Positions 10,054 to 19,172 of a stretch of DNA of 64,000 bases are shown in pieces. Origin of the DNA: Rhodococcus jostii NBRC 16295 (GTDB lineage Bacteria > Actinomycetota > Actinomycetes > Mycobacteriales > Mycobacteriaceae); contig NZ_BCWY01000037.1 of the NCBI RefSeq assembly GCF_001894825.1, forward strand, positions 1 through 64,000, given 5' to 3'. The position numbers and the translations under genes were made by a program. The notes beneath the pieces were generated by a model that saw only the letters and a list, made by a program, of their open reading frames with translations, was not told where the DNA came from and did no database searches. Position 1 is the first letter of the stretch. Each line of letters starts with the position of its first letter.

Positions 10054-10920
10054 ATGCCCGTCGTCGTCGTCACCGATTCTTCGGCATCCATCCTGCCGGA
10101 ACTCGTCGAGCAGTACGGGATCCTGGTGGTCCCGCTCCACGTCCTCAGCGGCGGCAAGGATTTCCGGGAGGGGATCGACGAGGTCCCGGAGGAACTTGCC
10201 GGAGTCACCACGTCGGGAGCCTCGCCGAGCGAGCTGTCCGAGGCCTACGCGGCAGCGCTGGAACTCAGTGACGGCGCGGGAGTTCTCGCCGTCCACATCT
10301 CGCGGCAACTGTCCGGCACCTGGGAGGCCGGCCGCCAGGCGGCGCAGGAGTTCGATGGCCGCGTGCGGATCGTCGATTCCCAGTCCGCCGGAATGGGTTT
10401 GGGCTACCCGGTGCTGGAGGCGGCGCGGCTGGCGCAGGACGGTGCCGACCTCGAGGCGGTGTACCGGCGGGCTGTCGACGTCGCGAGCCGCGGGCGTTGC
10501 CTGATCGTCGTGGACCGGCTCGACCAGTTGCGTCGCGGGGGGCGGATCGGTACGGCCGCCGCGCTGCTCGGGACCGCGCTGGCGATGAAACCGGTCCTGC
10601 ACCTCGTGGACGGTCGGCTGGTTCTGAAGGAGAAGACGAGGACCTCGACCAAGGCGATGGCCCGAATGGTCGACGCCGCGGTGGAGCAGGCGGGTCTGGA
10701 CAGGACGGCCGTCGCTGTGCATCACATGCACGCCCCGCGGCGGGCCGAAGCGGTCGCGCAGCAACTGAAAGACCGGATTCCGCAGGTCAGCGATATCGTC
10801 GTCACCGATTTCAGCTCGGTGATCGGAGCCCACGTCGGGGCGGGTGCCATCGGCATCGTGCTGTGCCCGGAGCCCGTCCTGCACCACGACGACCACGATT
10901 CATCCACAACTTCGCACTGA
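10054..10920 (+). CDS. DegV family fatty-acid-binding protein
   Basis: A 288-residue DegV protein. The family binds a fatty acid in a deep pocket; in Gram-positives such proteins present fatty acids to fatty acid kinase. VVVVTDSSASILPELVEQYGI opens the protein. GVTTSGASPSELSEAY and the lipid-head contact segment LAVHISRQLSGTWEAG follow. The RLDQLRRGGRIG motif lies near residue 160. The ATG lies four bases after the octT stop, so it belongs to the same transcript. Gene order nadD to degV is the mycobacterial one; eis, which I recall following it in M. tuberculosis, is absent here. Confidence 0.93.
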   Translation: MPVVVVTDSSASILPELVEQYGILVVPLHVLSGGKDFREGIDEVPEELAGVTTSGASPSELSEAYAAALELSDGAGVLAVHISRQLSGTWEAGRQAAQEFDGRVRIVDSQSAGMGLGYPVLEAARLAQDGADLEAVYRRAVDVASRGRCLIVVDRLDQLRRGGRIGTAAALLGTALAMKPVLHLVDGRLVLKEKTRTSTKAMARMVDAAVEQAGLDRTAVAVHHMHAPRRAEAVAQQLKDRIPQVSDIVVTDFSSVIGAHVGAGAIGIVLCPEPVLHHDDHDSSTTSH

Positions 10921-10989
10921 TCCACAGGAAGATTCGAAACGCCCGGTCACCCGGGCATCGGGGTGGGCGGGCCACTCTACTGTCGCGTC

Positions 10990-11847
10990 ATGGGCATCAG
11001 GGAAGAGCGCTCGAGAGGCCGGACCCGTCTCGCGTTCCTCACATCGGGGGAACGCGAGGCCCTTCCTCCGGCCACGCCGGCGGCGCCGGAGTGGCTCGTC
11101 GAGCCCGACGTAACCGACCTCGACGGCGACACGACGTGGTCGGCCGAACACCGCCGGGGTGTCTTCTCGCTGCCCGACCGGTGGCGTGACGCCCGGTTCG
11201 ATCCCGGACGATCCGGTGCGATCGTACTGATCGTGGTGGGAGTTCTCGTCGCGGCGGTCACCGTGGTGGGCGTGCGTAGCGATCGGCCGGAGACCCAGGC
11301 CGTTCCGTCGCTGCCCGCGGCGGGAGTGCAGTCCCCGGCCCCGGCACCCGAATCACCGACACCGGCCGCCGCGGCGCCGCCGGCTCCGTCGGAGGAGATC
11401 GTCGTCAGCGTCGTCGGGCTGGTGGTCTCGGCCGGGCTGGTCCGTCTTCCACCGGGCTCGCGTGTCGCGGACGCGCTCGCCGCAGCCGGGGGAGTGCGCG
11501 ACGGCGCCGACACGCTCGGATTGAATCTGGCACAACGATTGTCGGACGGCGATCAGGTACTCGTGGGAGTCGCGACCACGCAGGCGCCCCCGAGCGCGGT
11601 GGGCGGCACGTCCACCGGGGCCCCGGCCGCGGGTGGTGCGACCGCCACGGCCGGTGGGCTGGTGAACCTCAACACGGCGACGGCGACGGAACTCGACGCG
11701 CTGCCCGGCGTCGGCCCCGTCACGGCGGCGGCGATCGTTGCGTGGCGCACGACCAACGGCACGTTCACCGACATTTCCCAACTGGGGGAGGTGGACGGCA
11801 TCGGGCCGGTGCGGCTCGAGAAGCTGCGCGGCCAGGTCACGCTCTGA
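10990..11847 (+). CDS. comEA: ComEA-like helix-hairpin-helix DNA-binding protein
   Basis: A 285-residue membrane-anchored DNA receptor of competence type. An N-terminal cytoplasmic stretch of about 75 residues precedes one membrane helix (GAIVLIVVGVLVAAVTVVGV). A Pro/Ala-rich linker follows, then an SLBB-like domain (VSVVGLVVSAGLVRLPPGSRV). The C-terminus carries two helix-hairpin-helix motifs: VNLNTATATELDALPGVGP and FTDISQLGEVDGIGPVRLEK. ATG at 10990 is the only start consistent with this domain layout. The stop overlaps the comEC start by one base. Natural transformation is not shown in most of this group, so the physiological role is open. Confidence 0.92.
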   Translation: MGIREERSRGRTRLAFLTSGEREALPPATPAAPEWLVEPDVTDLDGDTTWSAEHRRGVFSLPDRWRDARFDPGRSGAIVLIVVGVLVAAVTVVGVRSDRPETQAVPSLPAAGVQSPAPAPESPTPAAAAPPAPSEEIVVSVVGLVVSAGLVRLPPGSRVADALAAAGGVRDGADTLGLNLAQRLSDGDQVLVGVATTQAPPSAVGGTSTGAPAAGGATATAGGLVNLNTATATELDALPGVGPVTAAAIVAWRTTNGTFTDISQLGEVDGIGPVRLEKLRGQVTL

Positions 11848-13406
11848 TGCCCGAGAGCGAACCCCGGCTCCTCGATCTGCGGCTCGTCTCGTTCGCCGGG
11901 ATGTGCTGGGTGGCAACACTGGTCGGCGTTCTCGGAGGGTCCCGGGCGGCGTGGGTGTTCGTGGGCGCACTGTCGGGAGCGGGGATTCTCCTCGCCGCCG
12001 GATGCGCCCTGCTCGGGACGCGGCGATGGACGGCGGGAACGCTGGCGGTCCTGCTGTTCGGATCCTGCTGCGGTGGCGGCGTGGCCTGGCGGGTGCAGAA
12101 CGTGGAACGGCACCCGTTGACCGAACTCGCGCGAAACGAGACGTGGGTGACGCTTGTCGTGACCCCGGTCGACGACCCTCGGCCGATCGTGGGCTTCGGA
12201 CGGCGCGTCCTCGTGAACGCGGACGTGGTCGAGATCCGCCGGGCCACCGAGACCGTCCACACGGGCGGCGCGGTGGTTCTCCTCGCCCCGGCGGAGGGGT
12301 GGCTCGGGCTGCTACCGGGTCAGGAAGTGGTTCTGCGGGGGCAGTTGAGCCCGCCGCTGCACCGGGACCTGAGCCTGGCCACCGTCCGGGTGTCGGGGCC
12401 ACCCACCGGGGTCGGCCCCGCGCCCCCGCATCAGCGGTGGGCCGGCGCCCTGCGTGGACGGTTCGCCGCGGCCGCGGCCGTCCTCCCCGAGGGTCAAGCC
12501 GGGCTCCTGCCGGGGCTGGTGGTCGGCGACACCTCCGCGCTGCCCCCGGAGCTGAAGGAAGACTTCACCGCGACCGGACTGACGCACCTCACCGCGGTGT
12601 CGGGGGCGAATGTCAGCATCCTGCTGGGCGCGGTTCTGCTCCTGGTGCGAGCGGTGGGGCTCGGTCCCCGTGCCGGCGCGGTGCTCGCCGCAGTGGCCCT
12701 GATCGCCTTCGTGGTGATCGCGCGACCGTCTCCCAGTGTGTTGCGTGCCGCAGCGATGGGTTCGGTCGCGCTGCTGGCGCTCGTGACCGGGCGACGGAAA
12801 CAGGCGATGCCCGCGCTCGCCGGGGGTGTCATCGCCCTGGTGGCCTGGTCGCCGGCACTGGCGGTGGACTTCGGATTCGCCCTCTCGGTGACCGCCACCG
12901 CGGCGTTGATCGTGATCGCGCCCGTGTGGGTGGACCGCCTCATGGGCCGCGGGTGGCCGCGGGCGCTGGCCGAGACCGTGGCGGTGACCGTCGCCGCCTT
13001 CGTCGTGACCGCGCCGATCGTGGCCGCGATGGCCGGGACCGTGAGCCTGGTGTCGATCTGCGCGAACATGCTGGTCGCCCCCGTGATCGGTGTGATCACC
13101 GTGGTGGGGGCGGTGGCCGCGCTCGTCGCCGCGATCAGCGTGCCCGCCGCGGCCGTGGCGGTGCGCCTGACGCAGTGGCCGCTGTGGTGGCTGGTGACCG
13201 TGGCCGAACGGGGAGCGCGAATTCCCGGCGCGTCGATACCGGTGCCGTCCGGGCCTGCCGGTGCCGCGGTCGTCCTCGGCGCCGTGCTCGCGATCGGCGT
13301 GGCACTCCGCAGCCGCCGTTCCCGGCTGGTGCTCGCCGGAATCGCCCTCGGTGTGCTGGTGCTGTGGGCGCCGGTCTGGCCGTCGTCGCTGGTTCGGCTC
13401 GAGTGA
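11847..13406 (+). CDS. comEC: ComEC/Rec2-family membrane protein without metallo-beta-lactamase domain
   Basis: A 519-residue polytopic membrane protein for DNA passage in competence systems. An N-terminal DUF4131-like part runs to about residue 200. The competence domain then begins with LLPGLVVGDTSALPPELKEDF and the conserved GLTHLTAVSGANVSILLGA. At least eight hydrophobic helices follow. Classical ComEC proteins run to about 750 residues with a C-terminal metallo-beta-lactamase domain. Here the protein stops soon after the last helix (LVRLE), as I recall for the mycobacterial homologue. The ATG overlaps the comEA stop (TGATG). Confidence 0.9.
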   Translation: MPESEPRLLDLRLVSFAGMCWVATLVGVLGGSRAAWVFVGALSGAGILLAAGCALLGTRRWTAGTLAVLLFGSCCGGGVAWRVQNVERHPLTELARNETWVTLVVTPVDDPRPIVGFGRRVLVNADVVEIRRATETVHTGGAVVLLAPAEGWLGLLPGQEVVLRGQLSPPLHRDLSLATVRVSGPPTGVGPAPPHQRWAGALRGRFAAAAAVLPEGQAGLLPGLVVGDTSALPPELKEDFTATGLTHLTAVSGANVSILLGAVLLLVRAVGLGPRAGAVLAAVALIAFVVIARPSPSVLRAAAMGSVALLALVTGRRKQAMPALAGGVIALVAWSPALAVDFGFALSVTATAALIVIAPVWVDRLMGRGWPRALAETVAVTVAAFVVTAPIVAAMAGTVSLVSICANMLVAPVIGVITVVGAVAALVAAISVPAAAVAVRLTQWPLWWLVTVAERGARIPGASIPVPSGPAGAAVVLGAVLAIGVALRSRRSRLVLAGIALGVLVLWAPVWPSSLVRLE

Positions 13407-13457
13407 GCGCAGTCGAATCCGGGCAACCTCCACAGAACTCGAAGAAAGGGGCGAACC

Positions 13458-14423
13458 ATGCAGGTGGGTTTCAAGCTGATGGCTGAGACCTTCGATCCGC
13501 GGGAGATCGTGCGGCAGGCGGTGGAAGCCGAACGCGCCGGCTTCGACTTCGTCGAGGTGAGCGATCACTACCACCCCTGGCTCTACAGCCACGGCCATTC
13601 GGGGTTCGTGTGGTCGATGCTGGCGGCGGCCGCAGCCCGCACCAGCCGGATCGGTCTGGCCACCGGCGTCACCTGCCCGTTCGTCCGATACCACCCCGCG
13701 ATCATCGCGCAGGCCGCGGCCACCACCGCCGTTCTCAGCGAGGGCCGCTTCACCCTCGGGCTGGGCTCGGGAGAACGGCTGAACGAGCACGTCGTCGGCG
13801 GCGGGTGGCCGTCGGTCACCGTCCGGCACCGGATGCTCCGTGAGGCGATCGACATCATCCGGCTGCTGTGGTCGGGCGGCTACCACTCCTACGAGGGCAG
13901 GCACCTCACGCTCGACGACGCCCGCGTTTTCGATCTCCCCGACGTACCGCCCACGATCGCGGTGGCGGCGGGCGGAACGGAGGCCGTCCGCATCGCGGCG
14001 GAACTCGGCGACGGACTATTCGCCACCCAACCCGACCCGGACCTGGTGAAGGCCTATACCGGTGCCGGCGGGACGGGACCGCGGTACGGGGAAGTGCCCC
14101 TCGCATGGGCGCGTGACGAGGAATCCGCGGTCGAATCGGCGCACCGGCTGTTCCGGTTCGGGTTGACCGGGTGGAAGGTTCAGGCGGAGCTGCCGAATCC
14201 GATCAACTTCGAGGCGGCGTCGTCCTCGATCCGCACCGGGGACGTCCGGGACGCCATGGCGTGCGGGCCGGACGTCCGGCGGCACCTCGAGGTGGCAGGC
14301 ACGTTCGTGGACGCCGGGTTCGATCATCTGGCGCTGATCGATGCGGGACCGGACGTGGATGGATTCTTCGAGTTCTTCGCCAACGAGCTGAACGAGCCAC
14401 TGCGGGCGCTGACGACATCGTGA
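13458..14423 (+). CDS. LLM-class F420-dependent oxidoreductase (FGD-like)
   Basis: A 321-residue luciferase-like TIM-barrel oxidoreductase. The N-terminus MQVGFKLMAETFDPREIV, then DFVEVSDHYHPW and GHSGFVWSMLAAAAARTSRIGLA, match the glucose-6-phosphate dehydrogenase (FGD)-like family that uses coenzyme F420. EGRFTLGLGSGERLNEHV binds the cofactor phosphate. Actinobacteria carry many paralogues; this one is not certain to use glucose 6-phosphate. A strong ribosome site GAAAGGGGC precedes the ATG. It follows comEC by 51 bases but is functionally unrelated. Confidence 0.87.
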   Translation: MQVGFKLMAETFDPREIVRQAVEAERAGFDFVEVSDHYHPWLYSHGHSGFVWSMLAAAAARTSRIGLATGVTCPFVRYHPAIIAQAAATTAVLSEGRFTLGLGSGERLNEHVVGGGWPSVTVRHRMLREAIDIIRLLWSGGYHSYEGRHLTLDDARVFDLPDVPPTIAVAAGGTEAVRIAAELGDGLFATQPDPDLVKAYTGAGGTGPRYGEVPLAWARDEESAVESAHRLFRFGLTGWKVQAELPNPINFEAASSSIRTGDVRDAMACGPDVRRHLEVAGTFVDAGFDHLALIDAGPDVDGFFEFFANELNEPLRALTTS

Positions 14424-14440
14424 TGCCCGCTGTGCCACTG

Positions 14441-14476
14441 GGCTTTTCGACGACATCGACCTGGTGAGGAAAAGCC
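14441..14476 (+). terminator. Hairpin after the LLM oxidoreductase gene
   Basis: GGCTTTTC at 14441-14448 pairs perfectly with GAAAAGCC at 14469-14476 around a 20-base loop. It begins 18 bases after the stop codon. No U-run follows, so termination is only a suggestion. Confidence 0.3.
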
Positions 14477-14611
14477 GGGAGGAGCCACTTCTGTATCGTT
14501 TCGACTTCGATTCCCGATGTGTGTATGCGACACCGAAACACCGACTACCATCCGGTGGCAGATGTAGCGGTGAACGGTCTTGGAACGCACCCGCATTGGA
14601 GGGCGAGAGGG

Positions 14612-14782
14612 ATGTCGGAATCGGAGCGGACAGATCTCGATGTGGACGAAGAACTGGACGCCGTCCAGGTCCGGAGGGCGCAGCGCGTCGTCGCTGCGCA
14701 GTCGCTCGACGCCGCAGACTGCCGCATGCTCCTGTCGATGCTGGGTATCGCGGGCAACCCCGATGCGCCGGAGGCGGACTGA
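14612..14782 (+). CDS. Small acidic hypothetical protein, 56 residues
   Basis: Reads MSESERTDLDVDEELDAVQV and continues with RRAQRVVAAQSLDAADCRML to a short acidic end. The ATG at 14612 follows GGCGAGAGG at normal ribosome-site distance, and codon third positions are strongly GC, both of which argue for a real gene. It is soluble, with no membrane segment, and has one Cys. It ends five bases before the stop of the converging GAF-ANTAR gene. I do not recognise the family; such small acidic proteins beside ANTAR regulators could be regulatory partners, but that is speculation. Confidence 0.6.
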   Translation: MSESERTDLDVDEELDAVQVRRAQRVVAAQSLDAADCRMLLSMLGIAGNPDAPEAD

Positions 14783-14786
14783 CCGG

Positions 14787-15515
14787 TCAGGTCACCTTCC
14801 GGTGATGATGGGCGACGATTTCCTGCGCCACCGTCGCCAGTTTGACGTTCATGTCCTGCGAGGTGGTGCGGAGAATCTCCATCGCCTGGGTCTCGGAAAT
14901 GTTGTGGAACGCCATCAGCAGGCCCACGGCCTTCCCGATCTCACGATTGCTGGCGAGGCCGGCCCGCAGCGTCTCGGCCTCGAGGTGCTCGTGCACGGCC
15001 GCCAGCGCTACCGCCGCGAACGAGGCGAGCATGATGCCCTGCTCGACGGACGTGGTGGTCAGAGCTCCCGGGGTGTCGGAGAACAGATCGAGCGCTCCGA
15101 CCTTGCGTCCCAGGATGACGAGACGGAATCCGGCAGCCCCGCGCACCGGCGTGTGGGCCAGAACCCGCTGCGACAGCCGGGGCCACTGCGAACCGGCCGC
15201 GAGGTCCGTTTCGAACTGAGGTGTGTCGCTGACGATGGCGTCGACGCAGGGCCCCTCGTTCTCGATGCGCTCGAACTCGTCGACGCGGGCGGCGACCTCG
15301 TCACTGGCGGCGACCGTCACGTAGCGCGACCCCTCCCGGAGCATCAGGCTGGCGTGTGCACAGCCTTCGACGAGAAGCGGCGCGGCATCGCAGATGGCTT
15401 GGTGAACATGCCCGAAATCCTGACCTGCGTACAGGAGGTCCGCGAGGGTCGCGAACGTCGCGGCCGACTTGCCGATGGCTTGGACGCGCGTCGGATCGGG
15501 CACTCTGTCTTGCAT
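14787..15515 (-). CDS. GAF and ANTAR domain RNA-binding antiterminator
   Basis: A 242-residue regulator. Residues about 20-165 form a GAF sensor domain (HASLMLREGSRYVTVAASDEVAARV ... IVSDTPQFETDL, shown in part). Residues about 180-240 are an ANTAR domain (ASNREIGKAVGLLMAFHNIS then ETQAMEILRTTSQDMNVKLA). ANTAR proteins bind paired stem-loops in nascent RNA and prevent termination. The start at 15515 is chosen because GGGAGGACGCG precedes it; an earlier in-frame start at 15542 would add nine residues. It is divergent from the esterase gene. The ligand and RNA target are not evident. Confidence 0.88.
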   Translation of the reverse strand: MQDRVPDPTRVQAIGKSAATFATLADLLYAGQDFGHVHQAICDAAPLLVEGCAHASLMLREGSRYVTVAASDEVAARVDEFERIENEGPCVDAIVSDTPQFETDLAAGSQWPRLSQRVLAHTPVRGAAGFRLVILGRKVGALDLFSDTPGALTTTSVEQGIMLASFAAVALAAVHEHLEAETLRAGLASNREIGKAVGLLMAFHNISETQAMEILRTTSQDMNVKLATVAQEIVAHHHRKVT

Positions 15516-15647
15516 CGCGTCCTCCCGCACTCGGGCTTGCACCCGGCTCTGTGATTCAGTCTGCCAGAGCGGGAGGTCGCCGCCGGACCGGGCGACGGAA
15601 TTCGCGATCTTCCGCCGGGAGCGGTCGCCTCGGCGGAAGATGACGAC

Positions 15648-17198
15648 ATGGTGACGCCCGCCGAGAGCCCACTCGTGACCATTGCCCAGGGAACTCTGCG
15701 GGGCACCTGCCGCGGCGGAGTGCTGTCGTGGAAAGGCATTCCCTACGCCGCTCCACCGGTCGGCGAGTGGAGGCTGCGCTCACCCTGCGCGCCCGAACCC
15801 TTCACCGAGGTGCGCGACTGTTCCCGGTTCGGCCCGATCGCACCGCAGAACGAGCACGGGCCGCTGCCCATCGACCCCGGACTGTCCCTCGACGAGGACT
15901 GCCTGTCCGTGAACGTCTTCGCCCCGGCGACGGGGTCGGATCGACCGCGGCCTGTGATGGTGTGGATTCACGGCGGCGCGTACTACCTCGGTTCGTCCGG
16001 GCAGCGCATGTTCGACCCCACCCATCTGGTCGAACGTGGGGACGTGGTGGTGGTGACGCTCAACTACCGCCTCGGTGCGCTGGGATTCCTGGACTTCTCC
16101 TCGTTCTCGACCGAGCGGCATCCGTTCGACACGAACCTCGGCCTGCGTGACCAGATCGCGGCACTGACCTGGGTCCGTGACAACATCGCGGCGTTCGGTG
16201 GCGACCCCGACGACGTGACGTTGTTCGGTGAATCCGCCGGTGGCGGCGCCGTCACGACCCTGATGACATCCCCCCGCGCGGAGGGGCTGTTCCACCGTGC
16301 GATCGCCGAGAGCTCACCCGCCACCTCGGTGTACGGCAGAGAACGTGCGGCGAGCATCGCCGAGTCCTTTCTCGAGTTGCTCGACATCGCACCGTCCGAC
16401 GCGGGACGTCTGCGCGATCTCCCCGCCGACGTGCTGACGAAGGCATGCGTGGAACTCGTCCAGCAGGTGCCCGCGCGTGTGCCCGGCACCCTCGCGGTTG
16501 CCCCCACCGTCGACGGGGACGTGGTCCCGCACTACCCCGTGGCGGCCTTCCAGAACGGTCTCGCGCACCGGATCCCCCTGCTGATCGGGACGAACAAGGA
16601 CGAGGCGTCGATGTTCCGGCTGATGAAGTCGCCCCTGATGCCGATCACCCCCGACGCTGTCCATCAGATGTTCGTGGCGATCGCCGCCGACCATCCCGAC
16701 CTTCCCGCCGACGAGGAGCAGGAGGTGGCGGCGGCGTATCCCGACTACCCGAAGAAACGCTCGGCCATGGAGATCTCGCGGGATGCCGCATTCCGGATGC
16801 CGACGCTGTGGATCGCGGAGGCGCACAGCCGCGTCGCGCCGACGTGGCTGTATCGCTTCGACTACGCCACCCCCTTCCTGCGCGCCGCGCGGATCGGTGC
16901 CACCCACGGCACCGAGGTGCCGTACGTCTTCGGGAACTTCGGCGTCGTCCCGCGTGACCCCACGTTCAAGCTCGGCGGACACCGAACCGCCGGGCACGTG
17001 TCGGAACGGATCCAGCGGCGATGGTTGTCCTTCGCCGTGGACGGCACCCCGGACGGAACGGACGCGGAGGTCGGCTGGCCCCGGTACGACGAAGCGGATC
17101 GCACGACGCTGCTGATCGGGAAGTCCGACGCCGTCGTCGCCGACCCGGACCGGGAACTCCGCCGGGCGTGGGGTGAGGAGGTCATCGGTTTCACGTGA
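15648..17198 (+). CDS. Type-B carboxylesterase
   Basis: A 516-residue alpha/beta hydrolase of the carboxylesterase/para-nitrobenzyl esterase family. The family opens with GTLRGTCRGGVLSWKGIPYA and the EDCLSVNVFAP motif with its Cys. The oxyanion hole is IHGGAYYLGSSG. The nucleophile elbow is GESAGGGAV near residue 195. The acid is expected in IGTNKDEASMF and the His in GATHGTEVPYVFGNF. Hydrolyses carboxylic esters; natural substrate unknown. No signal peptide, so cytoplasmic. Divergent from the GAF-ANTAR gene, which may regulate it, although nothing in the sequence proves that. Confidence 0.93.
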   Translation: MVTPAESPLVTIAQGTLRGTCRGGVLSWKGIPYAAPPVGEWRLRSPCAPEPFTEVRDCSRFGPIAPQNEHGPLPIDPGLSLDEDCLSVNVFAPATGSDRPRPVMVWIHGGAYYLGSSGQRMFDPTHLVERGDVVVVTLNYRLGALGFLDFSSFSTERHPFDTNLGLRDQIAALTWVRDNIAAFGGDPDDVTLFGESAGGGAVTTLMTSPRAEGLFHRAIAESSPATSVYGRERAASIAESFLELLDIAPSDAGRLRDLPADVLTKACVELVQQVPARVPGTLAVAPTVDGDVVPHYPVAAFQNGLAHRIPLLIGTNKDEASMFRLMKSPLMPITPDAVHQMFVAIAADHPDLPADEEQEVAAAYPDYPKKRSAMEISRDAAFRMPTLWIAEAHSRVAPTWLYRFDYATPFLRAARIGATHGTEVPYVFGNFGVVPRDPTFKLGGHRTAGHVSERIQRRWLSFAVDGTPDGTDAEVGWPRYDEADRTTLLIGKSDAVVADPDRELRRAWGEEVIGFT

Positions 17199-17247
17199 GC
17201 CCGAGGGCACCCGGTTTCGTCTCGGCGGAACGGGGGATACCTGCTGA

Positions 17248-18357
17248 ATGAGTCCTGCAGCAACGGAATCGGGTCGCGACCTCACCGTGGGGGTCGAAGA
17301 GGAGTTCTTCCTCGTCGACGAGTCCGGACACCTTTCCGGGGCAGGGCCCGACGTGGTCGCGGAGGCGGGCCACGACATTCGCGGGCTCCAGCGTGAACTC
17401 GCGCGATGCCAGATCGAGACGGCGACCGGTGTGTGCCACACCGGAGAGGAACTGCACGAGGAACTGCGCAGCCTCAGGCGCCGGCTGATGAAGGCTGCCG
17501 CCGGCCGCGACCTGTCGCTGCTGCCGAGCGGTACACCGCCGATGACCGAGGGCGTGCCTCCGGCGATCACCCCGAGCCCGCGTTACGAGGAGATGGCCCG
17601 CCACTTCGGGTCGATCGTGGACACGGTGACCACGTGCGGCTGTCACGTGCACGTGGGAATCCCGAGCCGTGAGATCGGTGTCCGGGTGAGCAACCAGGTG
17701 CGCAGTTGGCTGCCGGTGCTCCTCGCCCTCGCCGGAAATTCGCCGTTCCACGGTGGGCACGACACGGGCTACCACAGCTGGCGGCACATCCTGTGGTCGC
17801 GCTGGCCGTCGGCGGGCCCGCCCCCGCATTTCGATTCCGCGGACGAGTACGAGTCGATCGTCGGCGCGATGATCGGATCCGGCGCCGCCATGGATCGTGG
17901 AATGATCTACTGGCACGTCCGCCTCTCCGACAAGCAACCCACCATCGAGGTCAGAATCGCGGACGTCGCCATGACCGCGGCGCACGCAGCGCTCTACGCG
18001 GTGGTGGTGAAGGGACTGGTCGGGTGGGCGCTGCTCTCGGTCGAGGACGGTCTCACCGTGCCGTGGCTGCGCGTCGAACTGCTCCGTGCGCAACTGTGGC
18101 GGGCGGCCCGCGACGGACTCGACGGGGAATGCACGAGTCCCGCCGCGGACCGGTCGCTGCCGATCCGGCGGCAGCTGGAACTGCTGAACGAGTGCATAGC
18201 CCCCTGCCTGGGGGCGGGCGATCGCGCCTTCCTCGAATCGGGACTCGACTCCGTCCTGCGAGAGGGGACGGGCGCCGAGAGGCAACGCGCCGAGTTCGAA
18301 CGCGACGGCACACTGGCGTCGGTGGTGGGGCTCCTGACGCGAGAAGTGGTCAGCTGA
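17248..18357 (+). CDS. YbdK-type carboxylate-amine ligase (glutamate-cysteine ligase 2 family)
   Basis: A 369-residue member of the GCS2 family. TVGVEEEFFLVD opens the protein and supplies the metal-binding glutamates; ELARCQIETATGVC and the TTCGCHVHVGIPSREIG block, with its Cys and His residues, are characteristic. IEVRIADVAMT lies near residue 235. The E. coli homologue has weak glutamate-cysteine ligase activity in vitro. Actinobacteria use mycothiol rather than glutathione, so the true amide product is probably different. It converges on the next gene with an eight-base overlap. Confidence 0.9.
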   Translation: MSPAATESGRDLTVGVEEEFFLVDESGHLSGAGPDVVAEAGHDIRGLQRELARCQIETATGVCHTGEELHEELRSLRRRLMKAAAGRDLSLLPSGTPPMTEGVPPAITPSPRYEEMARHFGSIVDTVTTCGCHVHVGIPSREIGVRVSNQVRSWLPVLLALAGNSPFHGGHDTGYHSWRHILWSRWPSAGPPPHFDSADEYESIVGAMIGSGAAMDRGMIYWHVRLSDKQPTIEVRIADVAMTAAHAALYAVVVKGLVGWALLSVEDGLTVPWLRVELLRAQLWRAARDGLDGECTSPAADRSLPIRRQLELLNECIAPCLGAGDRAFLESGLDSVLREGTGAERQRAEFERDGTLASVVGLLTREVVS

Positions 18358-19069
18358 GCAGCGGCAGGGAGCGGAGATAGCCGGGATGCAGCAGCCCGGC
18401 GGAGTGCGGCCCCGTGAACAGGGCGCCCGCGCTGGAATCGGGTCCGGCACGGAGCGGACCGGGGTCGTCGATCAACGCCTCCATGGTCGCGGTGTCGACG
18501 AGGACGAGGTCGATGCGCTGCTCGACGGGGTGGTACAGCGCGAGGATCACCGGTTCGGGGTGGTGGGCGGCGGCGCGTCGCATCACCTGCAGCGCGGGAT
18601 CGGTGGCCAGGGCGAGCACGGTGACCTCGGCGAACGACGCGAGCCCGTCCGCGACCTCGTGGCCGGCGACGCTGCGCCACGTCCGCCCGTACAGGGTGAG
18701 AGCGTCGGTGTGGTGCCGCTGATCGTCGACGGTCCGCACCGTGCCGCGCGGCAGGTCGAGCAGGGTCCGCCATTGCGCTTCGAAGAACTCGGTCGCGGCG
18801 TCGAAGTCGGTTTGGTTCACGGCGACGTTCCGAGACCCGTTCGGTGCGGGTTCGAGAGGGCTGCCGCCACGGGCGAACACGGTCTCGGTGTGCCCGGACA
18901 CCGAGCAGCGGGCCACCAGTTGTACCGACCACCGGATGAGCAGTCCGTCGCGGCCGGTGTACCGGAACCCGAGCTCGTACCGTTGCCCCGCCGCCCTGTC
19001 GTCGTCGAGGTCGATCGTGTGCGCGTAATCCTCGCGGGCGACGCCGTCCACCCCGGTATCCGCGGTCAT
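18350..19069 (-). CDS. Hypothetical protein, 239 residues
   Basis: Reads MTADTGVDGVAREDYAHTI and ends PGYLRSLPLLS. Codon use is that of a real gene. There is no signal peptide or membrane helix, and the composition is that of a soluble globular protein. The central segment LALATDPALQVMRRAAAHHP and the C-terminal GALFTGPHSAG are the most structured parts. I considered the EspG secretion chaperone family because of its size and a preceding RWTL stretch, but the characteristic fold signatures are not visible. The ATG at 19069 has no clear ribosome site; an upstream start at 19180 would overlap holA. It converges on the YbdK-type gene. Confidence 0.65.
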   Translation of the reverse strand: MTADTGVDGVAREDYAHTIDLDDDRAAGQRYELGFRYTGRDGLLIRWSVQLVARCSVSGHTETVFARGGSPLEPAPNGSRNVAVNQTDFDAATEFFEAQWRTLLDLPRGTVRTVDDQRHHTDALTLYGRTWRSVAGHEVADGLASFAEVTVLALATDPALQVMRRAAAHHPEPVILALYHPVEQRIDLVLVDTATMEALIDDPGPLRAGPDSSAGALFTGPHSAGLLHPGYLRSLPLLS

Positions 19070-19172
19070 GTGATCGAGTGTCCACCGATGGCGCAGTGTC
19101 CGGGCGGCGATGGAGATAGTCGCGTTCCGGGGTGTCGGCGAACGTGTCCGCCCCACGTGGCACGATCTTCGC

